Part shown: in pieces, positions 34,757 to 41,377 of the stretch
Numbering within the stretch: position 1 is the first letter of the stretch
Layout of the letters: every line of letters begins with the position of its first letter
DNA from: Acidobacteriota bacterium
GTDB lineage: Bacteria > Acidobacteriota > Vicinamibacteria > Vicinamibacterales > UBA2999
Direction of reading: 5' to 3'
Length of the DNA: 64,000 nucleotides
Assembly (NCBI GenBank): GCA_030697165.1
Contig: JAUYQQ010000019.1
Coordinates: 62,001-126,000, forward strand
Notes under the pieces: model-generated
The model's database searches: none
What the model was told of the DNA's origin: nothing
Seen by the model: only the letters and a program-made list of their open reading frames with translations
Made by a program: the position numbers and the translations under genes

Positions 34757-36220
34757 TTAATCGATCACTCCCTCTAAGAACCACTGGCCGACACCGCGTT
34801 CGACGACTAGCCGATAGATGGTGCCGTCGGCCAGCGCCACGTCCCACTCGTCGCGATCCCAGGCCTGCCCTTCCTGCCACCACTCGCCCGAGGTGCGCCA
34901 CGGTCCGGCAGACTGGACGATGGCGCCGCTCGAGAAACCCTGGCGATCGGTGGCCACGCGAATGGGGCGGCCTTCCTGCACGGTGACGCGCGTGGGAATG
35001 GGAAACCGGAACCGTCGCAGCGCGCTCGGGACTTCTCCACCAGGTCTCGCCGCCCCGCCTTCGCTCGCCCGGTCTTTAGGCGCGAGCTTCGGCGAGGTCT
35101 CGCCGTAGCGTCCTTCGGCCGCGAAGGCGGACATTTCGAACGCGCCCGGCTTCCAGGTATCCACCAGCCGCGGCGAGCCGACATGCGTGTCGCCCATGAG
35201 CGCGCCCAGCCGCGCGACCAGCGTGGACACCTGCTCGGGCGCCGGCTGCGCGCGTTCGAGCAACGTCCACTGCAGCACGCGGCCCGGGGTCGGCTCAATG
35301 CACACACGCACCGTGTCGATGGGGGCATCGGGCGGGTGCGTTTCGAGATCGAGCAGCACCAACGTGCGCAGCGTCTTGGCATCGCGCATGGGCGACGGCA
35401 GTGGCAGCGTGCGCGCGTGCACCCGCTTGGTGGTGAGGCGCAGCGAGGTGTAGATCACGGCGGCGCCCCGATCGGCCTGCTCCAGCCGTTCCGACAACGG
35501 CTCGAACAAGCGCGCCAGCACGAACGACAACGGCTCGAGGCCTTCGATTGGCCATTCCAGTTCGAGCGCGGCTTCGAACGGCACCTCGTCCACCCACGGC
35601 ACCAGCGGCCGCGCATCCACCCCGCGCGCCCGCGCCTGCCACTGCAGGCCGCGATCGCCCAGGCGTTCGAACACCTCGGGGCCCGCGAGCGCAGCAAAGG
35701 CGCCCAGCGTGCGAATGCCCCACTTGGTGAGGATCTCGAGGTGGCGGTTTTCCTGCGCGCGCGGCTTCGGACGGCTCGCTTGATGCGTCTGACGCGGATG
35801 GTGCCAACCGGAAGAACCAAGTGCCTCAGGTGCCAAGGGTGCCAGGGGTGCCAAAGGTGCCGGGAGGGTGCTGAGTTTCTCGTAGCGATCGAGCACGCTG
35901 ATGCTGAGCGGCGCGAGCGCCTTCTCTTCCCGGCCAGGCTCGACCACGGTCAGTCCGGGCCGGCCGAGTGCGAGCAAGGCAGCGGCCGTTTGCGTGGAGG
36001 CAATTGCCACTCGGGGCGCGGTCCCACCACCGGTGCCATGTTTCGCCAGCGACTCGCTCAGGTGCGCGCCCAGTTCCTGCGGACTACCGAACAGGCGCGA
36101 CAGGCCGCCGGCATCGAGCAACACGAGCGGGCCGACCTGCTCGAAGCGGGGCGTGAAGGCGCGCGCCACCTCGATGATGGCCGCCGCCCGAATCGACGGA
36201 GCAACGAGTGCGGCAAACAC
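34757..36220 (-). CDS. imuB: ImuB, Y-family-like mutagenesis factor
   Basis: A 487-residue protein from a GTG at 36220, just after the imuA stop. It follows the Y-family polymerase fold (LVLLDAGGLSRLFGSPQELGAHL is the palm, then a thumb/helix-hairpin-helix region with LTKWGIRTLGAFAALAG and a little finger with RLFEPLSERLEQADRGA). Catalytic acidic residues of true polymerases are largely missing, as known for ImuB, which serves as a hub linking DnaE2 to the clamp. Two repeat-coded inserts are visible: APLAPLAPLAP at 121-131 (9-bp unit) and a Gly/Ala/Glu stretch around 370-395 (CCGCCTTCGC hairpin). The N-terminus is shorter than usual; an alternative start upstream overlaps imuA. Confidence 0.88.
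   Translation of the reverse strand: MFAALVAPSIRAAAIIEVARAFTPRFEQVGPLVLLDAGGLSRLFGSPQELGAHLSESLAKHGTGGGTAPRVAIASTQTAAALLALGRPGLTVVEPGREEKALAPLSISVLDRYEKLSTLPAPLAPLAPLAPEALGSSGWHHPRQTHQASRPKPRAQENRHLEILTKWGIRTLGAFAALAGPEVFERLGDRGLQWQARARGVDARPLVPWVDEVPFEAALELEWPIEGLEPLSFVLARLFEPLSERLEQADRGAAVIYTSLRLTTKRVHARTLPLPSPMRDAKTLRTLVLLDLETHPPDAPIDTVRVCIEPTPGRVLQWTLLERAQPAPEQVSTLVARLGALMGDTHVGSPRLVDTWKPGAFEMSAFAAEGRYGETSPKLAPKDRASEGGAARPGGEVPSALRRFRFPIPTRVTVQEGRPIRVATDRQGFSSGAIVQSAGPWRTSGEWWQEGQAWDRDEWDVALADGTIYRLVVERGVGQWFLEGVID
35055..35131. repeat. CCGCCTTCGC-ended hairpin element inside imuB
   Basis: Same architecture as 31650-31723 in dnaE2: outer arms CCGCCTTCGC/GCGAAGGCGG and an inner CTTCGGCGAGGTCTCGCCG stretch. 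It is read through in the imuB frame. Confidence 0.78.
35821..35862. repeat. GGTGCC 9-bp tract inside imuB
   Basis: Four to five tandem 9-bp units coding APLAPLAPLAP. Same family as 21721, 28686 and 41335. Confidence 0.9.
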
Positions 36221-36222
36221 GG

Positions 36223-37041
36223 TTACACCGCGTGGACGAAGCGAGTATGAACGGCGACTTGTTGGGCGTGCGACCACCGGGCCGCCGAAACGGCAGCGCC
36301 AGAGCGAACACCACCCAGGCGGCGCGTCCGGTCATGCTCCCCTTTCCAGACGGGAGTGGTATTTCCGACTCCCGACTCCCGACTCCCGACTCCCGTCTGG
36401 ATCGTACGGCCGCCGGAGCTGCGCGCCACGGACTGGGCCGCGAGAATGACGACCGCCGTGTCGCTGCCTTCGATGGCGCGTTCGATGCGGAACCAGGTGG
36501 AGGCCGGCAGCCGGCGCAGCGCCTGCGCCGGCACGTCGATCAGGTCGATTGCGACCAGCGTGCACACGCCCGACTGAACGACCAGGTTCAGCGACTTGAT
36601 CGCGCGATCGATCACCCGCTCCACGAACGTGCCGGGGCCGTTGACCGCGCGCACGCCCGGCAGCCAGGCCGGGTCGATGGCCACCGCGGTTTTCGACACC
36701 GCCTGGCCGCGCACCCACAGCAGGCGCGGCAGCACGAGGCCGCAGGCCGCGGCCGTCGGCGGGTCGAAGCGATCGAAGGTGTCGATCAGCGCCACGGTTT
36801 CGCCACGGCGGGTCGCCGCCGCCAGCGCGGCCCACACCAGTCCCGTACGACCAGACGAAGCCGGTCCCACCACTTCAGACACCTGCCCGCGCGGCAGGCC
36901 ACCGGCGAGTCCGCGGTCCAGGGCCTCGACGTCCAGCGGCGACACCGCGTCTTCGCCCAGGCGTTCGGGAATGGCAGAGGTGAGGGTTCGGTCGAGTTTT
37001 CGCTCTCGGAGCAGGGCTTCTACGGTGGCGCGGACGGCCAT
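36223..37041 (-). CDS. imuA: ImuA, RecA-like factor of the SOS mutagenesis cassette
   Basis: A 272-residue RecA-fold protein of the ImuA/SulA-like group. The Walker-A-like loop is GPASSGRTG (about 59-67); then VALIDTFDRFDP and a Walker-B-like LVAIDLID segment follow. AGGTGAG precedes the ATG. It is the first gene of imuA-imuB-dnaE2, all on the minus strand with close spacing. A GGGAGTC heptamer tract (36366-36397) is translated as TGVGSRESGVG near 216-226, in the C-terminal part where ImuA proteins are variable and ImuB is bound. A candidate LexA-type operator lies 13 bp upstream. Confidence 0.85.
   Translation of the reverse strand: MAVRATVEALLRERKLDRTLTSAIPERLGEDAVSPLDVEALDRGLAGGLPRGQVSEVVGPASSGRTGLVWAALAAATRRGETVALIDTFDRFDPPTAAACGLVLPRLLWVRGQAVSKTAVAIDPAWLPGVRAVNGPGTFVERVIDRAIKSLNLVVQSGVCTLVAIDLIDVPAQALRRLPASTWFRIERAIEGSDTAVVILAAQSVARSSGGRTIQTGVGSRESGVGNTTPVWKGEHDRTRRLGGVRSGAAVSAARWSHAQQVAVHTRFVHAV
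36366..36397. repeat. GGGAGTC heptamer tract inside imuA
   Basis: More than four tandem units in the 3' third of imuA, read in frame. Confidence 0.9.
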
Positions 37042-37053
37042 ATCTCACCTCTA

Positions 37054-37103
37054 TTCGCTTAACTTTCGCCATTGTAACGGCCCGTAGGCGAAAGTCAAGC
37101 GAA
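37054..37103. promoter_or_regulatory. Candidate SOS (LexA-type) operator pair upstream of imuA
   Basis: Two 11-bp-period direct repeats stand in inverted orientation: TTCGC-N6-TTCGC at 37054-37069 and GCGAA-N6-GCGAA at 37088-37103 (the latter within GGCGAAAGTCAAGCGAAAG). The 11-bp period equals that of GTTC-N7-GTTC LexA boxes of alphaproteobacteria. The pair lies between imuA and the divergent small gene, so each direction has one box near its start. That LexA binds here is inference. Confidence 0.6.
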
Positions 37104-37130
37104 AGACGGGTGGGCGTTAGAATCCACAGA

Positions 37131-37427
37131 GTGCTGAACCTCTACTTCACCCGCTATCGCAATCGCCGGTGGAGCCCGATCTGGGGCGCGTTCACGGCCA
37201 CCACCGTGTCGGCGGTGTATCTCATCGCCGGCTTCAGCGGGTATCACTTGAACCGGCGCGCACGGTTCTTCTCCGACGCCGCCTGGGCCGACAGCATCAT
37301 CTGGTGGCAAGTCGGTGCCGGAGCCGCAGTGATACCGGTCGCCATCTACTTTTGGCGCAAGGGCGCACGCGAGATCGATCAACGCCTGGCCACCGAGCAA
37401 AACAGCCACAGATTAAACACAGATTAG
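37131..37427 (+). CDS. Small two-helix membrane protein ending in repeat DNA
   Basis: 98 residues from a GTG at 37131; an upstream GTG at 37110 would add seven codons. There are two hydrophobic helices (about 19-37 and 58-76) with WRKGAREIDQRLA at the cytoplasmic end. The final residues SHRLNTD and the stop come from the CACAGATTAA repeat at 37405, so the original C-terminus was probably replaced. It is divergent from imuA across the candidate SOS operator. No family recognised. Confidence 0.55.
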   Translation: MLNLYFTRYRNRRWSPIWGAFTATTVSAVYLIAGFSGYHLNRRARFFSDAAWADSIIWWQVGAGAAVIPVAIYFWRKGAREIDQRLATEQNSHRLNTD

Positions 37428-37636
37428 GCACGGATTTATTGAGCGCCCGACCAGCGAGACCCTCGGTTCGCTGGCGGCGCTACGCGCCGCTGGTCCGATG
37501 CAGGCCCGCGAGAAATGAGTCTCAAGAAGCCAGCGGACTCATTTCGTCGCGGGCCTGCATCGGACCGAGCGCCGGGCGGTAGCCCGGCGCCAGCGAACTC
37601 GCATCTGTGTCTAACCGGTGTTTAATCTGTGGCTGG
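37405..37636. repeat. Cruciform module 1 (CACAGATTAA units flanking a 133-bp branched palindrome)
   Basis: Outer stem GTTCGCTG (37467-37474) / CAGCGAAC (37592-37599). Inside it are hairpin A CGGCGC-TAC-GCGCCG (37476-37490), a long inner stem of 30 against 31 bases (37493-37522 with 37137+400 = 37537-37567, one unpaired base) and hairpin B GCGCCGGGC-GGTA-GCCCGGCGC (37570-37591). CACAGATTAA-type units precede it (37405-37438) and inverted ones follow (37601-37636). Reverse-complement of module 2. The 37428-37673 stretch holds no gene. Confidence 0.9.
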
Positions 37637-37673
37637 AACTCTCCCCCTCTGCGGCTCGTCTCTAGCAGGCAGC

Positions 37674-40196
37674 ATGCTGCAAGATCTTCGCTACAGCCTC
37701 CGGCTGCTCCTCCGCCACCCGGGCTTTACGCTCACCGCCATCAGCGTGCTCGCCCTCGGCATTGGCGTGAACGCCGGCATCTTCGGCCTGATCAACGGCC
37801 TGCTGCTGCGGCCCCTGCCCGGCGCCGAGGCGGCCGGCGAGATCGTCGGCCTCTACAGCCACGACCGCACCACCGAGCGCGGCTATCGGGCCTTTTCGTA
37901 TCGCGGCTTCAGCGAGGTGCGCGAGGCCGGCGGCCCCTTTGCCGTGCTGGCCGCGCACAACGTGACCATGATCGGCATCAGCGAGGGCAACACCACGCGC
38001 CAGTCGTTTGCCGATGTCGTCAGCACGCGCTATTTCGAAGCGCTCGGCGTCAAGCCGGTCTTCGGCCGCGATTTCACGCTCGAGGAAGAACGGCCCGGCA
38101 GCCAGCAGCGCTCGGTGATCGTCAGCTATCGCTACTGGCAGCGCCACAATTTCGATCGCGACCTGTTGTCGAAGAGCGTGCGGGTCAACGGCCAGGACTA
38201 CGGCATCATCGGCGTGGCGCCCGAAGGCTTCGGCGGCACCACCGCCATTCTCGGCACCGAGTTGTGGCTGCCGCTCGGCGTGCACGACGACATCGAGAAC
38301 GACTTCGACACGCGCGCGCACCGCAAGCTGGCGGATCCCGAGACCTACGCCCTGGTGGCGTTCGGCCGGCTCAAGCCGGAGGTCACACAGGCGCAAGCCG
38401 ACGAGCAGCTCAAGGTCCTCGCCGCCGCGCATGAAAGCGCCTACCCCGCCGAGAACAAGAACCGCGATCTCATCGTCCGGCCGCTCAGCCGCCTGAGCAT
38501 CAGCACCAGTCCGAGCGACGACACGCAGCTGTACGTGCCCATGGCCATGCTGCAGGCCCTGGCCGCGGCCGTGCTGCTCACGGCGTGCCTGAACCTGGCC
38601 AACATGATGCTGGCGTTCGGTACCGCCCGGCAGAAAGAGATTGCGATCCGTCTCGCCGTCGGCGGCGGGCGCGGGCGCATTGTCCGGCAGCTGCTGCTGC
38701 AGGGGCTGCTGCTCTCGCTCGCCGGCGGCGCCATCGGGCTCGTGATCGCGTCGTGGGCCATGCAGATCCTGGTGTCGTCGATCTCCACGGTGCTGCCGAT
38801 CGCCGTGCTGCTCAACGTGACGCCGGATCAACGCGTCCTGGTGGCCACGCTCCTGTTCAGCGCCGGCGCCACGATCGCGTTCGGCCTCTGGCCGGCGCTG
38901 CAACTGTCGCGGCCGGATCTGCTGGCCGCGCTCAAGGACCAGGCCGGCGAGATCAGCGGCCGTCTCGGCCGCCGGGTCACGGTGCGCGGCGCGCTGGTCA
39001 CCGTGCAGCTCGCGCTGTCGCTGGCGCTGCTGATCCTGAGCGGCCTGTTCGTGCGCACGGCCGCCGCCGGCGCCTCGGACGACCCGGGCTTCCGCGTCGA
39101 TCCGCTGGTGGTCGCGCAGATCGAACCCAAGCTCGGCGGCTACGACGACCGGCGCAGCCGCGCGGTGCAGTTGACGACGCTCGAACGGCTGCGGAGCACG
39201 CCGGGCATCGAGGCAGCCGCATCGGCGTCGATCATCCCCTTCGGCGACATCACGGTCGGCACTGCCGTGCAGCGCGAAGGCCCGCGCCTGACGAACGAAG
39301 ATCCCGAGGCGCGCGGCAAGCTGTTCCGCGCCCTCAGCTACACGATCAGCGCCGACTACTTCCGCACGCTGGGCCTGACCATGCTGCGCGGCCGCGAGTT
39401 CACGCCGGGCGAGGAAGCGGATGGCGCGGGGGTCGAGCCGGTGATCATCGACTCAACGCTCGCGGCACAGCTCTTCCCCGACGAGGATCCGGTGGGCCGG
39501 ATGGTGCAGTTTGGCGCGCAGTACGGCGGTGACGCTGCGCAGCCGATGCAGATCGTGGGGGTGGCCCCGCCGGTGCGCCACGACCTGATGACGCGCGAGG
39601 CCGAGGCGCACATCTACCTGTCGTCGGGCCGCAGCCTGGCCAACCACATGTATGTCTATGCCCGCGCGACCGGCGGCCTCGAGGGCGGCGCCATCCTGGC
39701 CACGGTGCGCGATCAGCTGAATGCGATCGATGCGGCGATGCCGGTGGTGTCGCTGAAGCCGTTTCGCACGCTGCACGAACAGAGCGCCTCGGTATGGCTG
39801 CTGCGAGCCGCCGCGCGGTTGTTCCTCGCGCTCGGCCTCGCCGCCGCCTTCGTCGCCATTGTCGGCCTCTACGGCGTGCGCAGCTACCTGGTATCGCGAC
39901 GCTCGCGCGAGTTCGGCGTGCGCATGGCCGTCGGCGCCGCACCGGCCGACGTGCTGCGATTGGTGATGCGCGAAGCGTTTGTCACCACTGCGGCGGGGCT
40001 CGCCGGCGGGCTGGTGCTCGGCGCCGCGCTCGGCTACGGGCTGAGCCGCATCATGTTCCAGGTCAGCCCGTTCGACGTGGCCACGCTGGCCACGGCCGCA
40101 GGGCTGCTGGGGATCGCGTCATTGGCCGCGGCCTTCATCCCGGCATGGCGTGCCGCCGGCATCTCACCCAGCACAGCCATTCGAGCCACCGATTAA
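37674..40196 (+). CDS. Orphan MacB-like permease (ADOP family), copy 1
   Basis: An 840-residue protein from the ATG at 37674 (MLQDLRYSLRLLLRHPGFT). It has two FtsX/MacB-type halves: helix 1, then a large periplasmic MacB_PCD domain (about 45-270), three helices and FtsX signatures (MLAFGTARQKEIAIRLAVGGGRGRIVRQLL), a second periplasmic domain, and a final FtsX block (SRRSREFGVRMAVGAAPADVLRLVM). Such duplicated permeases without ATPase or fusion-protein neighbours are typical of Acidobacteriota. The substrate is unknown; the extrusion or mechanotransmission role is inferred from MacB. The gene is bracketed by two inverted cruciform modules. Confidence 0.9.
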   Translation: MLQDLRYSLRLLLRHPGFTLTAISVLALGIGVNAGIFGLINGLLLRPLPGAEAAGEIVGLYSHDRTTERGYRAFSYRGFSEVREAGGPFAVLAAHNVTMIGISEGNTTRQSFADVVSTRYFEALGVKPVFGRDFTLEEERPGSQQRSVIVSYRYWQRHNFDRDLLSKSVRVNGQDYGIIGVAPEGFGGTTAILGTELWLPLGVHDDIENDFDTRAHRKLADPETYALVAFGRLKPEVTQAQADEQLKVLAAAHESAYPAENKNRDLIVRPLSRLSISTSPSDDTQLYVPMAMLQALAAAVLLTACLNLANMMLAFGTARQKEIAIRLAVGGGRGRIVRQLLLQGLLLSLAGGAIGLVIASWAMQILVSSISTVLPIAVLLNVTPDQRVLVATLLFSAGATIAFGLWPALQLSRPDLLAALKDQAGEISGRLGRRVTVRGALVTVQLALSLALLILSGLFVRTAAAGASDDPGFRVDPLVVAQIEPKLGGYDDRRSRAVQLTTLERLRSTPGIEAAASASIIPFGDITVGTAVQREGPRLTNEDPEARGKLFRALSYTISADYFRTLGLTMLRGREFTPGEEADGAGVEPVIIDSTLAAQLFPDEDPVGRMVQFGAQYGGDAAQPMQIVGVAPPVRHDLMTREAEAHIYLSSGRSLANHMYVYARATGGLEGGAILATVRDQLNAIDAAMPVVSLKPFRTLHEQSASVWLLRAAARLFLALGLAAAFVAIVGLYGVRSYLVSRRSREFGVRMAVGAAPADVLRLVMREAFVTTAAGLAGGLVLGAALGYGLSRIMFQVSPFDVATLATAAGLLGIASLAAAFIPAWRAAGISPSTAIRATD

Positions 40197-40201
40197 GAGC
40201 A

Positions 40202-40453
40202 AGACAGCCACAGATTCAACACAGATTGGGCACAGATTTGCGCGTTCGCTGGCGCCGGGCTTCCGCCCGGCGCCCGGTCCGATGCGCGCCCGCGACGAAA
40301 TGAGTCCGTTGACTGATGGAAGACTCATTTCTCGCGGGCGCGCATCGGACCGAGCGGCGCGTAGCGCCGCCAGCGGACGGTGCCAAATCCAGTAATCGGT
40401 GGCTAATCGGTGCCTAATCTGTGGCCTGTCGTGATCTGCGTTAATCTGTGGCC
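40202..40453. repeat. Cruciform module 2, inverted relative to module 1
   Basis: CACAGATT units (40208-40240), then outer stem GTTCGCTG (40244-40251), hairpin B' GCGCCGGGC-TTCC-GCCCGGCGC (40252-40273), inner stem 40276-40306 with 40322-40351, hairpin A' CGGCGC-GTA-GCGCCG (40355-40369) and an outer-stem partner to 40378. It is followed by inverted CTAATCTGTGG units to 40453. The hairpins are in the opposite order to module 1, showing that it is an inverted copy. The variable bases (TGCGCGCCC against TGCAGGCCC) are changed on both arms together. Confidence 0.9.
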
Positions 40454-40454
40454 C

Positions 40455-41297
40455 ATGACGAAGCGCATTATTCTGATCTCCGGCGCGACTGGCCAGCAGG
40501 GCGGCGCGACGGCGCGCGCGCTGGCCGGCAAGGGCTTCACGATCCGCGCGCTCACCCGTAATCCTGACAGCGATGCCGCCAAGGCATTGGCCGCCACCGG
40601 CGCCGAGCTCGTCAAGGGCGACCTGGATGACGAGGCGTCGTTGAAGGCCGCGCTGGCCGATGCGTGGGGCGCCTACGCGGTGCAGAACACGTGGACGGCC
40701 GGCGTGGAAGGCGAAGAAGCGCAGGGCCATCGTTTTGCCAGGGCCGCGCGCGCGGCCGGCGTGCAGCACTTCGTGTATGCGTCGGTGGCGTCGGCCGATC
40801 GCAAGACCGGCATTCCCCACTTCGACAACAAGTCGCGCGTCGAAGACACCGTGCGCAGCCTCGGGTTCACGTCCTACGCCATCATCCGCCCGGTGTTCTT
40901 CATGGAGAACCTGCCCAGCCCGTGGTTCCTGAATGGCGACAAGCTGGTGAGCGCGCTCGACCCGAAGACGGTCCTCCAGATGATTGCCGTGAGGGACATC
41001 GGCCAGTACGGCGCGCTCGCGTTTACCGACGAGCGCTTCAGGAACCTCGAGCTCGACATTGCCGGCGATGCGGCCACCATGCCGCAGACCGCCGAGATCC
41101 TGAGCGGCGCACTCGGCCGCACGATCGAGTACCTGCAGATCCCGATGAGCGAGATCCGCAAGAACAGCGACGACTTCGCGTTGATGCTGGAATGGTTCGA
41201 AGCCGTGGGCTACGACGCCGACATCGCCGGGAATGCGAAGACATATGGCGTGAAGCCCACCTCACTCAAAGAGTGGGCCGCACACCTGAAGAAATAG
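40455..41297 (+). CDS. NmrA-family NAD(P)-binding protein
   Basis: 280 residues from the ATG at 40455, which directly follows the last CTGTGGCCC repeat unit. The N-terminal dinucleotide motif is GATGQQGG (10-17), with VYASVASADRKTGIPHFDNKSRVEDTVRS (about 110-140) and an IRPVFFMENL segment typical of NmrA/HSCARG proteins. These sense NAD(P) state or act as reductases; the SDR Tyr-x-x-x-Lys pair is replaced by a HFDNKS segment with only the lysine. Its leader is wholly repeat-derived, so its promoter may lie in module 2. Confidence 0.9.
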   Translation: MTKRIILISGATGQQGGATARALAGKGFTIRALTRNPDSDAAKALAATGAELVKGDLDDEASLKAALADAWGAYAVQNTWTAGVEGEEAQGHRFARAARAAGVQHFVYASVASADRKTGIPHFDNKSRVEDTVRSLGFTSYAIIRPVFFMENLPSPWFLNGDKLVSALDPKTVLQMIAVRDIGQYGALAFTDERFRNLELDIAGDAATMPQTAEILSGALGRTIEYLQIPMSEIRKNSDDFALMLEWFEAVGYDADIAGNAKTYGVKPTSLKEWAAHLKK

Positions 41298-41334
41298 GCG
41301 GCTGGGGCGGGTGGGGCGGGTAAGGCTGGTCAAT

Positions 41335-41377
41335 GCCCTACCTGCCCTACGTGCCCTACCTGCCCTACCTGCCCTGA
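41335..41377. repeat. TGCCCTACC 9-bp minisatellite
   Basis: About five tandem copies between the NmrA and amidase genes, preceded by GGGGCGGGT repeats (41303-41320). The amidase stop codon (41365-41367) is supplied by one unit. Confidence 0.9.

Noticed and set aside
37405-40453. IS element or transposon carrying the permease
   Set aside because: No transposase and no clear target duplications; kept only as a hypothesis among the findings.
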